Part shown: positions 35,055 through 44,971 of the stretch, piece after piece
How positions within the stretch are numbered: position 1 is the first letter of the stretch
How the letters are laid out: every line of letters starts with the position of its first letter
Origin: Pedobacter sp. KBS0701
GTDB taxonomy: Bacteria > Bacteroidota > Bacteroidia > Sphingobacteriales > Sphingobacteriaceae
Reading direction: 5' to 3'
Assembly: GCF_005938645.2 (NCBI RefSeq)
Contig: NZ_CP042171.1
Location: forward strand, 186,001-250,000
Length of the DNA stretch: 64,000 bases
The notes under the pieces: model-generated
The model's input: only the letters and a program-made list of their open reading frames with translations
Told to the model about the DNA's origin: nothing
The model's database searches: none
Position numbers and translations under genes: made by a program

Positions 35055-37385
35055 TTAGAATTTAACGGAAAGTCTACGGCCATTATAATTAACTGATTTG
35101 TTAATGGTTTGATTATCAATGCTTATTCCATTCTGTTTGCTTACCATCACAATGTTAAATTTACGTTTGGCTAACATGCCTTTAAACTGTCCTTTTCTAT
35201 CCTCAACGGTAAGTGTTTTTGAGGCATCGTTCCAATTGAAGTGTATTTCTGAAAATTCTCCCTTCTCGTAGTTATAACTGTCATTTTCATCCTCATATAA
35301 AACGAAATCACCGTTATCGCCAGGATATATGCGGATATCCAGATCATTCCATCTCTTTTCAGTTGCATATTGCACTTTTGGCCCCCAAGGCACAATTGAG
35401 CCTGCTTTTACGTAAAGTGGTATAATCTCCATCGGCGTTTCACGTTTAACCGTTTGGCCGCCTTTAAATACTTCACCCGTCCAGAAATCGAACCATTTGC
35501 TGGCTGCCGGGAGGTATATTTCCTGATCTGTAACACCTTTAGCGGTAACTGGTGCTACGAGAAACGAGCTTCCGAACATATATTCTGAACTGTTTTCAAA
35601 ACCGGCAGGATCGTTGGGAAATTGTGAATATAATGGTCGCATGATGGATCCTGCATGATGAGTTACCGCCCAGGCAGTTGCATAAGTGTATGGAAGTAAC
35701 CGATAGCGCAGGTTGATAAACTTCTCCTGGATATCAAATACCTGATCTCCTTTTTTACCGAACTGGTATATTTCTCTGGGTATATCGGTGCCGTGGGAGC
35801 GCATCATAGGCGTAAAGGTTGCAAACTGCATCCACCGGTTATATAATTCCTGAAAGTCGGGATTTTTTGCGCCACCACCTTTCACAAAGTCACCCGCGAA
35901 AAAACCACCAATATCTCCATTCCAGTAAGGTAAACCAGTTAAGGAGAAATTTAGTGCTGCTGGTATCTGTTTTTTTAACGTAGACCAATTCGACCCAACA
36001 TCTCCGCTCCAGGTGTTTGTTCCGTATCTTTGCTGACCTGCAAATGCTGAACGGGTTAAAAGCAGTACGCGTTTAGTATTACTTACTGCTCTCTGGTGAT
36101 CATAAACACCGCCGGTGTGTTGAAGCGGGAAAGCATTCTCTACGCTTCGGTAACTCCCCAAAAAAGTAGGCTGATCGAAATCTTTTTCCTTAATGTTAAT
36201 GTGGTCTGGTTCTGTCGAATCGAGCCACCAGGCATCTATACCCAATGAGAATATGCCTTTGTTTAGGTAATCCCAGTAAATGTTGCGGGCAGTAGGGTTA
36301 TAAACATCATAAGGTTTGGTATTTGCACCCGGCGGCCAGGTATCAAAGTTAATAAGCATATTTTTTGACTTAAATTCCTGGTATTGTGGAGTTTTTGGTG
36401 CAAAACCTGGCCACGAAACAATAAAAAGATGGGCGTTAAGCTGGTGCACACTATCTACCATGGCCTGTGGTTTTGGAAAAGTGCTAGGCTCAAAACTCAT
36501 GGCATTCCAGTTATCGTCTTTTCCCCAATATTGCCAGTCTTGTACAATACCATCAAGCGGTATTTTTAAAGCTCTGTATTTTTTCACCACCTCAACAAGT
36601 TCAAACTGGGTTTTGTAGCGCTCGCGCGATTGACTGAAACCAAATGACCATAAAGGCATCATAGGAGATTGTCCGGTAAGTTCACGCATTTGTGCAACCA
36701 CACCGTCGCCACCTCCGCCAAACATAAAATAATAATCAGCGCAGTTTCCAACTTCTGAATCAAATGAAGTTTCCTGAACATTATCTGTAAAAGTAGTTGG
36801 TGAATAGTTGTCCCAGAAAATTCCATAACCTTTTACCGATTGGAAAAAAGGAATACACACCCTTGTGTTCTCCTGTTTAAGCAGTAATTTTTGCCCCCTT
36901 TGGTTTAATTTTCCATTCTGCTGCTGGCCAAGCCCATAAATAATTTCATCCTTGTCTAATAAATAGGCTTGTCTGACTGCATAAGTTGAATTTCCGGCAT
37001 CGTTTATCGCGGTAAACTGGGTGCCATAATCTTTTTCAGTAAATAACTTCCTGCCGTTCGGAGCCTCAAATAAAACTTTTCCGGTTTGTAGGTTAACCGT
37101 TGCAGATATGAGTTTACTGCTGATGGTTACACTTTGCCCGTCGGTTTTAATATCAGGCGTTAATTGTTCAGGAAGTTTTATAACAGAAAGGCTTTCTTTT
37201 TTTGGCTGGCTTCCTTCCGGCTTTTTAAAAACCCGGACAATAGATGGTGAATAAAAACTTACCTCTACATCCATTGATTGGATAACGGCATGGATACCCT
37301 GTGGAGTTTTTTGAAAAGACTGGGCCCGTACGGAAATGTGGTAGCCTAAAAATAATGTAATTACGGCAATAAAGTTTCTTTTCAT
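35055..37385 (-). CDS. glycoside hydrolase family 31 (alpha-xylosidase/alpha-glucosidase type)
   Basis: 776 residues from the ATG at 37385, signal peptide ending SVRAQ. N-terminal beta-sandwich (about 25-240), GH31 barrel (about 245-590), C-terminal beta domains including DUF5110 (about 680-770). Nucleophile Asp389 in WWLDSTEPD and acid/base Asp462 in WSGDVGSNW. The VQDWQYWG segment at the barrel is common in Bacteroidota PUL enzymes including alpha-xylosidases. Exact sugar not readable. Follows SusD by 152 bases that contain a palindromic repeat. Confidence 0.9.
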   Translation of the reverse strand: MKRNFIAVITLFLGYHISVRAQSFQKTPQGIHAVIQSMDVEVSFYSPSIVRVFKKPEGSQPKKESLSVIKLPEQLTPDIKTDGQSVTISSKLISATVNLQTGKVLFEAPNGRKLFTEKDYGTQFTAINDAGNSTYAVRQAYLLDKDEIIYGLGQQQNGKLNQRGQKLLLKQENTRVCIPFFQSVKGYGIFWDNYSPTTFTDNVQETSFDSEVGNCADYYFMFGGGGDGVVAQMRELTGQSPMMPLWSFGFSQSRERYKTQFELVEVVKKYRALKIPLDGIVQDWQYWGKDDNWNAMSFEPSTFPKPQAMVDSVHQLNAHLFIVSWPGFAPKTPQYQEFKSKNMLINFDTWPPGANTKPYDVYNPTARNIYWDYLNKGIFSLGIDAWWLDSTEPDHINIKEKDFDQPTFLGSYRSVENAFPLQHTGGVYDHQRAVSNTKRVLLLTRSAFAGQQRYGTNTWSGDVGSNWSTLKKQIPAALNFSLTGLPYWNGDIGGFFAGDFVKGGGAKNPDFQELYNRWMQFATFTPMMRSHGTDIPREIYQFGKKGDQVFDIQEKFINLRYRLLPYTYATAWAVTHHAGSIMRPLYSQFPNDPAGFENSSEYMFGSSFLVAPVTAKGVTDQEIYLPAASKWFDFWTGEVFKGGQTVKRETPMEIIPLYVKAGSIVPWGPKVQYATEKRWNDLDIRIYPGDNGDFVLYEDENDSYNYEKGEFSEIHFNWNDASKTLTVEDRKGQFKGMLAKRKFNIVMVSKQNGISIDNQTINKSVNYNGRRLSVKF

Positions 37386-37432
37386 ATTTAATACAATTTG
37401 AGGCTGTATCATAAGGTAGTTTTTCTGAATTT

Positions 37433-37500
37433 GTCATGCTGAGCTTGTCGAAACGCCTTACACAGGCCTATTAAAGATCCTTCGACAGGCTCAGGATGAC
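37433..37500. repeat. REP-like palindrome between SusD and GH31
   Basis: Arms GTCATGCTGAGCTTGTCGAA (37433-37452) and TTCGACAGGCTCAGGATGAC (37481-37500) pair at 18 of 20 positions. This is the widespread Bacteroidota 'GTCATCCTGAGCCTGTCGAA' repeat, placed inside an operon, where the RNA hairpin could adjust relative expression of SusD and GH31. A decayed relative is at about 11470-11547. Confidence 0.8.
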
Positions 37501-37537
37501 AGTTCTCTATGTTACAATACAGCCTCAGTAATGAGGA

Positions 37538-39175
37538 CTAGTATCCCTGGTTTTGTTTTATGTTCGGGTTTTTAGCAAGTTCGGCACGTGGAATGGGTAA
37601 TAATGTACGGTAATCTCCATTTGGCGAATGTGATAACCACGATTTTTTGGTGAAAACACCAAATCTGATCATATCCTGTCTACGTCGTCCTTCGGTATTG
37701 AATTCCCAGCCCAGTTCATCAAGAAACCTTCCATATTGAATGTCACTTCCACCTTCTACAGTAGAAGTTAAGTGATTGCGGAGGCCATAGTTATACACGC
37801 TGCCTAACAGAAGCTGGCTACCGGTTACGGTTGCTTTTGAAGGATTGCTTAAGAATGACCGTTGACGAACCTGTGTTACCAATGCAGCGGCACCGGCAGC
37901 ATCGCCTGTTCTTAACAGGCATTCGGCCTTCATCATTAAAACATCAGCATACCTAAGCAAGGGGAAATCGTTGTTCATCCCAACCAGGGCACCTGGTTTG
38001 AATTCAAATTTTCCTAACCTGAAACCATGTACTTCATCCGATTGATCAACACCGGGAAGCTCATTGATATAAATCAGCGGTTTACCATTACTTGCGCCAA
38101 TGGTTCCCAATAAAACAGCACCTGCAGCGGTATATTGCTGCCCCTGTACATAATTGTCCTTTAGGCGGTTGTCCTCAGGATCGAAAGTGCTTACAAACTG
38201 TGGTGTGGCACAGATTCCGCCCCATGGCGAGTTTTTAAAGTTATAAGTAGCCTGGTTTTCTGGCTGAAGTGTTTCCATGTGCAGGGTAAAAGCATCACCA
38301 CCGTCTGTAGTAAACTTTTCATCAAAGGGTATAGCAAAAATGGTTTCTCTGCTTCCTTCATTTGCATCAAGAAAAATGGTTTTCTGATTGGCTTCAAGCG
38401 TATATACGTTCGATGCAATGATCTCATTACATGCTACAATGCATTGAGCATAGGCTGGAGTGCCAGTATATACGTTAGCATTCAGGTAAACTTTAGCCAG
38501 CAGGGCAGAGGCAGCCCAGTAATTAAATTTGCCATAAGTAGCCTGGGTATTGGCCTTGCTCAGGTTTGGAAGGCTTTCGGTAAGTTCTTTAACAATAAAA
38601 GCATAAACCTGGGCACGGGTGCTCTGTTGTGGAAGAAATCCGGAGGGCACGTCAAATTTATCGACTATAGGTACCCCGCCAAAGAAGTCGCAGAGTGCAT
38701 AATAGTAAGATGCTCTTAAGGCACGCAACTCGGCTATGGTAGCATCTTTACCTGTAGGAATTGGAATCAGGTTGGATTGAATTTGATAGAGTACGCGGTT
38801 ACAGGAGGTAATACCTCCATAAGCATTGTTCCAGATCTGGTAGCTGTTGTCCTCATCGGATGTCCATCTATGTTCATGCATCCGGCGATAGATCCCATTG
38901 TCAACCCAGCCGTTCGGGCGGGCAGGTATTACGGCTTCATCACTGGAAATCTCATTGGTACGAAAGATCGAGTTGTTACTTCGTCCGAGCATTAAGGGCC
39001 TCCAATAGGTGTAACCTGCGCCAACCAGGGCCGCCACATCAGAGGTATTAGGGGTAAACTTATTTTGAATAAATGCAGCATAGTTTTCGTCCTTTAACTT
39101 CGTGCAGGATGCTAAACTAATAACCAGGACCACAAGTGCCATGATGCCGGTGCTCAATATAAATCTTGTTTTCAT
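37538..39175 (-). CDS. SusD/RagB-family lipoprotein (PUL 2)
   Basis: 545 residues, normal SusD length. Lipoprotein signal ending SLASCTKLKD (Cys24). SusD helices with ELRALRASYYYALCDFFGGVPIVD in the N-terminal half and LRYADVLMMKAECLLRTGDAA in the RagB half, ending in ELAKNPNIKQNQGY. Glycan-binding partner of the SusC 11 bases upstream. Confidence 0.95.
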   Translation of the reverse strand: MKTRFILSTGIMALVVLVISLASCTKLKDENYAAFIQNKFTPNTSDVAALVGAGYTYWRPLMLGRSNNSIFRTNEISSDEAVIPARPNGWVDNGIYRRMHEHRWTSDEDNSYQIWNNAYGGITSCNRVLYQIQSNLIPIPTGKDATIAELRALRASYYYALCDFFGGVPIVDKFDVPSGFLPQQSTRAQVYAFIVKELTESLPNLSKANTQATYGKFNYWAASALLAKVYLNANVYTGTPAYAQCIVACNEIIASNVYTLEANQKTIFLDANEGSRETIFAIPFDEKFTTDGGDAFTLHMETLQPENQATYNFKNSPWGGICATPQFVSTFDPEDNRLKDNYVQGQQYTAAGAVLLGTIGASNGKPLIYINELPGVDQSDEVHGFRLGKFEFKPGALVGMNNDFPLLRYADVLMMKAECLLRTGDAAGAAALVTQVRQRSFLSNPSKATVTGSQLLLGSVYNYGLRNHLTSTVEGGSDIQYGRFLDELGWEFNTEGRRRQDMIRFGVFTKKSWLSHSPNGDYRTLLPIPRAELAKNPNIKQNQGY

Positions 39176-39186
39176 GATGTAAAGGA

Positions 39187-42100
39187 TTAAAGATTAAGAG
39201 AAAAACCTAATGTAAAAGTACGGGCGGTAGGGTATTTATCCCTGTTATCATTACCAGGTGCCAAACCGCTCCAGTCTACTTCGGGGTCTAATCCTTTATA
39301 GCCTGTGATGGTAAAAGTGTTTAACGAAGAAACATAAACTCTTGCGCCCTTAAGGTATTTGGTTTTTAGCTTGTTAAAGGTATAACCCAATACAATGTTG
39401 TCAATTTTCCAGAAATCGCCGTTTTCTACATAATAGCTGTTAAATTCTACCGGCATATTCTTATTAAGAACAGCTGTGCCAAAAACAGGGTCATAAGCTG
39501 ATACCAGGCGGTTATAGTTCTGAATGCCCGTGTTCTCATAATACATTCTTTGGAAATTGAGAATCTGAAAACCAAATGCGCCACGCATCGTAATGCTTAA
39601 ATCAAGGTCTTTATACCTGAAGTTGTTGTTCCATCCGCCTGTAAATTTAGGAATACCGTTTCCAAGCACTTTTTTATCTTCAAAAGCATGATTAAACTGG
39701 CTGTAGGAAACATCTTCACCATTTTTACCTTCATAAATCCACTGACCATCAGCCGTTACACCTTTAACTTTAAAGCCATAAAAATCTCCAATGTTATCAC
39801 CAACACGCACAATATTGGTAAAGGTGGTTGCTGGCGGGCCTGTTCCCCCTGTAGTGAAAAAGTCGTTTGTGGCCTGGTATAAATCGTTAGATAAACTAAC
39901 CAGTTTATTTCTGTTGGTTGAAAAGTTGAAGCTTGTTGTCCATTCAAAAACTTTGCTCTGTATCGGTACAATGTTTAATAAAACCTCAATACCTTTATTT
40001 TGCATGGTACCCACATTTGCTCTTGTACTTGGATAAAGGTTTGGTGGGCTGGGCACCTGATAATCAAATAATAATCCATTGTAATTTCTGTTGTAAACAT
40101 CAACAGTACCCGTAACTCTTCCTTTATACATGCTGAAATCAAGACCAATATTAGTCTCTCTTTTTTCTTCCCAGCGCAAAGCCGGATTAGGGTTCTGCGT
40201 AGGAACGAGTGTCTGGATCCAGTTGCCATTAGATAGCACGTTAGCGCCATAGCCTAATAATGCAACAGCGCGGAAACCATCGCTAGGCTGGTTACCGGTT
40301 ACACCATATCCTGCACGAAGCTTTAAGTCATCAAAAATTGTTTGATCTTTCATAAATGCTTCGTTGGTGATTTTCCATCCAACAGATACGGACGGAAAAT
40401 TACCATAAGGTTTTGCAGCACCATAAAGCTGGCTGGCACCTTCTCTTCTTAAAGAGGCCATCAACAGGTATCTGTCTTTGTAGCTATAGGTTAACCTGCT
40501 AAAAAATCCAATCAGGTTGGTTTCTGAATAGCCACTTCCCAATAGTGCATCTAAAGCGCGGTTTGCACCACGACCCTGCTGAATGTTATAATAACCAAAA
40601 GCATCTGTAGGGAAATCATAATTTCGCTCATAGAAATTCAGGTACGAATTATCCTGATAACTGTATCCGCCCAATAATGTGAAACTATGGTCGCCCAGTT
40701 TTTTTGAGTATTGAGCTGTAAGCTCAAGCAATCGGTCTATACTTTGAGTAGAACCCAGGGAGGCATAGCCATTAAGTTTATCTCTGATGTTGGAAATGTG
40801 GAACTTTGATTCTGAATAACCACCATTTGACACATATTTGGTGTATGAACCTAAGGCACTTAACTTAAGATCAGCGATGGGGTTATAAGTAATCTGCGAA
40901 TTTAAACGCTGAGTGGTGTTCTGGTTAAGTCCTGTGCTTTCGAAAAGGCGCGCAACAGGGTTATCATATTCAAAATTATTCGGCTCTTCGAAGTAATGTC
41001 CGTCACTACCGAAAAGGGGAGAGGTTGGATTACGGATCAGGGCCTGACGGTAAACCACGCCATTGAAACTGCCACCATCCTGTGTTTGGGTATATTTATT
41101 GTTCTGTACCAAAACGCCCATGTTAACTTTTACCTTATTATCAAACATGGAGTGGTTAATGTCTGCCCTGGCAGTAAGCGTAGCGTTGTCAGATTTTTTA
41201 AATATCCCGTTAAAATAGCGGTAGTTTACGGTAGCCAGGTAATTGGTTTGTCCGTTACCTCCACGGAAAGTAATATTGTGGATGTTGGTAATAGGTGTTT
41301 TATTAGAAATCTCTTTTAGCCAATCCGTGCTCGCACCAAGATCGTATGAGGCAAGACGTGTTCCCTCGGCAATCTGCCTGCGGTAATCATCGGCAGTGAG
41401 CATATTGAGTTTTCGGGCAATAGTTTGGGTACTCACAGAACCATTGTATTCCACTACATTATTATTCTTTCCCGAAGATCTTTTAGTGGTAACGATAATT
41501 ACACCATTGGTACCGCGTACACCGTAAATGGCAGCGGCTGAACCATCTTTTAATACATCTATTGATTCAATATCTTCTGGTGCAACCAGCTTAAGGCTAC
41601 TTGGTACACCATCTACAATAACAAGCGGATCGGCATTGGCACCAAAGAGTGTGTTGTTTCCACGAAGCCTGATTTTACTACCTGAGGTAGGGTCGCCACT
41701 TGGCGTGCTAACGGTTAGTCCGGCTACTTTACCCTGAATTAACTGGCCTGCATCTAATACTGGCGATTTTACAAAATTCTCGGCTTTAACACTCGCTACA
41801 GAACTTGTTACATCACCCTTACGTTGCAATCCATATCCGATTACAACTACATCGGTTAAATTATTAAGTTCGGCCTTTAGCTGAACATTGATTTCAGTTC
41901 TGTTATTGACTGCGATTTCCTGGGAAGCGAAGCCTACCGAGCTAAAAATCAGAGTTTCGGTACCAGTGGCAACCTTAAGGCTGTAGGTTCCGTTCGGTGC
42001 GGTTTGAACACCTGTATTGGTGCCTTTAATTTTAATGCTAACAGACGGAATCGGAAGACCTGCCTCATCAGTAACTCTACCTGTAATGCCAATTTCAGCT

Positions 42101-42483
42101 ACTTTATTTATTGTGGGTTCAGTTATTGCTCTCCGCTGGATAATGATAATATGATCTTCGAGCTTGTAGCTGATGGGTTGTGATCTCAGCGAGAGATCCA
42201 ATGCCTCTGCCAAACTCATTTTGTTAATTTCGATACTCACCGGGTGAGTTCCGCTAAGCATTTGCCTGGTGTACAAAAACTGATAACCGGTTTGGCGCTC
42301 AATTTCCTTGAAAATTTTTTCAACAGCAGCATTCTTTTTTGAAAGCGTTACCGTTTGTCCGCTGCTGGCTAACGAGAGCTGTAACATTAAGGAAACTAAA
42401 AGTAAGCATGTTAATTTCATAACCAGTAGCGGTTTACGCAGATAGGCCAGAAGCCTATTTACGCGTGATGCATAATAATTCAT
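39187..42483 (-). CDS. SusC/RagA TonB-dependent transporter with STN signalling domain (PUL 2)
   Basis: 1098 residues. The long positively charged N-terminus (YASRVNRLLAYLRKPLLVMK) before the hydrophobic signal is typical of this class. An STN domain (about 45-117) precedes the carboxypeptidase-regulatory-like domain (about 128-210). A plug follows (about 215-345, with LRGNNTLFG and AAAIYGVRGTNGVI), then the barrel ending TLGFSLNL. The STN domain signals substrate transport to the FecR-type anti-sigma factor encoded just upstream. Confidence 0.96.
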   Translation of the reverse strand: MNYYASRVNRLLAYLRKPLLVMKLTCLLLVSLMLQLSLASSGQTVTLSKKNAAVEKIFKEIERQTGYQFLYTRQMLSGTHPVSIEINKMSLAEALDLSLRSQPISYKLEDHIIIIQRRAITEPTINKVAEIGITGRVTDEAGLPIPSVSIKIKGTNTGVQTAPNGTYSLKVATGTETLIFSSVGFASQEIAVNNRTEINVQLKAELNNLTDVVVIGYGLQRKGDVTSSVASVKAENFVKSPVLDAGQLIQGKVAGLTVSTPSGDPTSGSKIRLRGNNTLFGANADPLVIVDGVPSSLKLVAPEDIESIDVLKDGSAAAIYGVRGTNGVIIVTTKRSSGKNNNVVEYNGSVSTQTIARKLNMLTADDYRRQIAEGTRLASYDLGASTDWLKEISNKTPITNIHNITFRGGNGQTNYLATVNYRYFNGIFKKSDNATLTARADINHSMFDNKVKVNMGVLVQNNKYTQTQDGGSFNGVVYRQALIRNPTSPLFGSDGHYFEEPNNFEYDNPVARLFESTGLNQNTTQRLNSQITYNPIADLKLSALGSYTKYVSNGGYSESKFHISNIRDKLNGYASLGSTQSIDRLLELTAQYSKKLGDHSFTLLGGYSYQDNSYLNFYERNYDFPTDAFGYYNIQQGRGANRALDALLGSGYSETNLIGFFSRLTYSYKDRYLLMASLRREGASQLYGAAKPYGNFPSVSVGWKITNEAFMKDQTIFDDLKLRAGYGVTGNQPSDGFRAVALLGYGANVLSNGNWIQTLVPTQNPNPALRWEEKRETNIGLDFSMYKGRVTGTVDVYNRNYNGLLFDYQVPSPPNLYPSTRANVGTMQNKGIEVLLNIVPIQSKVFEWTTSFNFSTNRNKLVSLSNDLYQATNDFFTTGGTGPPATTFTNIVRVGDNIGDFYGFKVKGVTADGQWIYEGKNGEDVSYSQFNHAFEDKKVLGNGIPKFTGGWNNNFRYKDLDLSITMRGAFGFQILNFQRMYYENTGIQNYNRLVSAYDPVFGTAVLNKNMPVEFNSYYVENGDFWKIDNIVLGYTFNKLKTKYLKGARVYVSSLNTFTITGYKGLDPEVDWSGLAPGNDNRDKYPTARTFTLGFSLNL

Positions 42484-42555
42484 ATATTTGAATGTTTGGG
42501 TTTATACTTGGTTGTCTATTGTCTGGAATACTTGGTGGCGATCCAAACATCAGGT

Positions 42556-42575
42556 CAGAGTGTTACAGCACTCTG
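42556..42575 (-). promoter_or_regulatory. leader hairpin between the FecR gene and SusC
   Basis: CAGAGTG and CACTCTG pair perfectly around a 6-base loop, in the 131-bp gap ahead of SusC. No T-tract follows on the coding strand, so it is more likely a leader-RNA structure than a terminator. Confidence 0.45.
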
Positions 42576-42614
42576 GCTTTTGTTTCATGGATGGGCCAAC
42601 CTATTTCTGTAAGG

Positions 42615-43805
42615 TTATGGCATAATGGTCACGCTCCTTCCTCTGATTTTAAAATGCAACAATCCGGTCAACTCCAGCCTGTGGAGTACTTCTTCCAAGT
42701 TTTTGGATTTTGGAATCGAACCGACAAATTCTTCCTGCGTTATTTCACGCTGATATTTTACATCAACATCATACCATCGGGATATTTTCCCCATCACCGT
42801 GCCGATGCGTTCATGTTCAAATGAAAAATTTCCGTTTTTCCATCCCATCACGTGGTTCGTATCAACATTAACAATACCGATGTTATGACCTGAAATGGCC
42901 TGCTGACCAGGCAAAATTATTTTTTTTCTATCACCTTTACTTACCTCTACCGAACCCTGAAGTAAGGTTGTTCTAGGAATTTCACCATCTCCGTATGCGC
43001 AGATATTAAAATGAGTGCCCAGCACTTTTACATTTGAGCCATCAAAATCAACTATGAAAGGTTTGTTCGGATTATGGACCACCTCAAAATAAGCTTCGCC
43101 TTGCAGGGCAATTTTCCTGGTATTGCCCGAAAAAGCTACCGGGTAAGTTATTTTGCTCTCTGCATTCAGCCAAACCTTACTTCCATCAGGAAGATTAACG
43201 CAGTATTGTCCGCCGCGTGGCGTTACAATGGTGTTCGAATTACCTGTTGCTAAAGCGGCAGCTGTATTGATTTTTCTGTATTTTAAAAGGCCGTTGCTTT
43301 GTTTTTCGATAGAATAGCCATTTTCTACGGCGAGCTGTCCATTTGTAAAATTATTTACTTCAATGCGCTTACCGTTTGAGAGAATAAGCAGTACTTTGTC
43401 ACTTCCTCCATAAATAGCTTTTGCATGTGGGATGCTTGTGTTTTTGGACAATGCGGTGTGTTTGTTCCCATCTACACTAGCATAATAGAAAAATATAGAT
43501 GAGCAGGCCAGAACCAATACTGCAGCGGCAGCCATGAATTTGAAAGCTGAACGTTTCCAGGATGGTGTGTCGGCAGCCTCCAAATCATCTAGGCGCATTT
43601 CAATTTTTTTCGCTAAATCTCCGTTCTGTTCTGCTGCTAAGCTGTCTGTTTGCTGTTCGAATGATGCGCTGTATTCTTGCATGAATGCGTTTAGCTCAGG
43701 CTGATCTAATTGCTTTAACCAATTAAAAAAGTCCTGCTGTTCAGGCTCAGTCAATTCACCCTGAATCAATTTTTGCTTGAGTTGCTCAACATCCTTTTGT
43801 TCCAT
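42615..43805 (-). CDS. FecR-type anti-sigma factor (DUF4974 C-terminus)
   Basis: 396 residues: a cytoplasmic N-terminal region that binds sigma (about 1-80), one membrane helix (about 86-106), a periplasmic FecR domain (about 180-280, with TPRGGQYCVNLPDGSKVWLNAESKITYP broken into shorter conserved runs such as GEAYFEV), and a C-terminal DUF4974/STN-like domain (about 315-396). Holds the ECF sigma factor inactive until SusC reports substrate. 39 bases after the sigma gene. Confidence 0.93.
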   Translation of the reverse strand: MEQKDVEQLKQKLIQGELTEPEQQDFFNWLKQLDQPELNAFMQEYSASFEQQTDSLAAEQNGDLAKKIEMRLDDLEAADTPSWKRSAFKFMAAAAVLVLACSSIFFYYASVDGNKHTALSKNTSIPHAKAIYGGSDKVLLILSNGKRIEVNNFTNGQLAVENGYSIEKQSNGLLKYRKINTAAALATGNSNTIVTPRGGQYCVNLPDGSKVWLNAESKITYPVAFSGNTRKIALQGEAYFEVVHNPNKPFIVDFDGSNVKVLGTHFNICAYGDGEIPRTTLLQGSVEVSKGDRKKIILPGQQAISGHNIGIVNVDTNHVMGWKNGNFSFEHERIGTVMGKISRWYDVDVKYQREITQEEFVGSIPKSKNLEEVLHRLELTGLLHFKIRGRSVTIMP

Positions 43806-43844
43806 ATCTGCTAAGACGGATGTGGAAAGAAAAAGGCCCCCTCG

Positions 43845-44432
43845 TTAAAGAAAAAAATATAGAAAAGAAATAAAAGGTGCAATCCTGTAAAAATGTTTCA
43901 GGTGATTTCTCAGAAAAGCCATTCCGGTATAGAGCTGTTTTTTGACTACCGATTTGGATATTTTTAACTGTAGTGCAATTTCATCAAGAGAAAGGTCATC
44001 GTTTATTTTGAGCTCAACAATTTTTTTTCTCTTTTCAGGAAGCAGGTTAAGACCACTGTATAGCTGGCTCAGGGTCTGTGAATAAATTAAATTATCGTCA
44101 GTACTGGCAGAACAGTTCTCTTCAAGGGTTTTTGAAACCTCTTTTATCCTGATCTGCGTTTTCGATTTTCGTATATAATCGATTAAAAGGTTGCGTGCAC
44201 AACGATAAAGGTAAGGTTTGAAAGATCCGATAAGGGGCAGGTTTTTTCTGTTAAGCCATATTTTAACAAAGATGTCCTGCACAAGCTCATCTGCCAGATC
44301 GGTATTGCCAGAAATCGAAGCGACAAATTTCCGTAAATTTTGGAGATATTTTTTATACAACAAATTAAACGCGAGACGATCACCATCAGCTATGCGCAAC
44401 AAAAGTTCTATTTCCTCTGAAACATCTTTCAT
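43845..44432 (-). CDS. ECF RNA polymerase sigma-70 factor (PUL 2)
   Basis: 195 residues from the ATG at 44432 (MKDVSEEIELLL); a longer form would start at 44495. Region 2 (about 25-90) has DLADELVQDIFVKIWLNR and YLYRCARNLLIDYIRK. Region 4 (about 125-180) has LPEKRKKIVELKINDDLSLDEIA broken by the HTH KISKSVVKKQL. Directs RNA polymerase to the SusC/SusD operon once released by the FecR protein. Confidence 0.93.
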   Translation of the reverse strand: MKDVSEEIELLLRIADGDRLAFNLLYKKYLQNLRKFVASISGNTDLADELVQDIFVKIWLNRKNLPLIGSFKPYLYRCARNLLIDYIRKSKTQIRIKEVSKTLEENCSASTDDNLIYSQTLSQLYSGLNLLPEKRKKIVELKINDDLSLDEIALQLKISKSVVKKQLYTGMAFLRNHLKHFYRIAPFISFLYFFL

Positions 44433-44810
44433 CTGTTTAAAAATTTGGTTAGAATAAAACCCCTTAATTGCTAAATTGAGGCAGTTATCGCTCAAAGAAG
44501 TTACGCTAAAAGTTAGGTTTAATTAACTTACCAGCGTCTGATTTCATAAGACGTCTGCACGAATGTAGTAACACTTATTAAATAAAAAAATAAAGTAGCT
44601 GTATTTTTAGCGTATTTATAACGTTTATTTTTTGTAAGCTTTTCAGGAACTTGTAAAATTGGCTTTTACACCGGTTAACAAGGCCTTTTTTTGCCAGCAT
44701 GGATATTGTAGATTTACTGGTGTTTAATGATTTGTCAATAAGTTTTTCGATACAAGAGGATGGCGGCATTGTAACCCGATCGGATTGTATGCTTGGACTT
44801 TTGTCAAGGG

Positions 44811-44906
44811 CGTCATTTCGACCGTAGTGGAGAAATCTTTTCATATCGTTCAAAGATTTCTCCATTTCGCTGCGCTTCATCCGATAGTTATCGGATCGAA
44901 ATGACG
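44811..44906. repeat. 96-bp compound stem-loop (C-type repeat)
   Basis: Outer arms CGTCATTTCGA/TCGAAATGACG (44811-44821, 44896-44906) and inner arms GGAGAAATCTTT/AAAGATTTCTCC (44829-44840, 44852-44863) pair perfectly. A nested CCGATAGTTATCGG lies at 44881-44894. Belongs to the 'CTCCATTTCGCTGCGCT' family of dispersed repeats. Confidence 0.8.
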
Positions 44907-44971
44907 GCGATTTTTTAAATCTGTCATTGATAACCTAGTGTATTGCTTTTATTAATGCGTTGAAATGGTCT

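Noticed and set aside
38279..38719. 146-codon frame antisense to SusD
   Set aside because: Lies entirely within a well-supported SusD gene in the opposite strand; a shadow frame.
42492..42824. 110-codon frame antisense to the end of the FecR gene and the leader
   Set aside because: Overlaps a strongly supported gene and the hairpin leader; no protein features.
44578..44880. 100-codon minus-strand frame
   Set aside because: Its start lies in the C-type stem-loop repeat and the rest is low-complexity AT-rich sequence.
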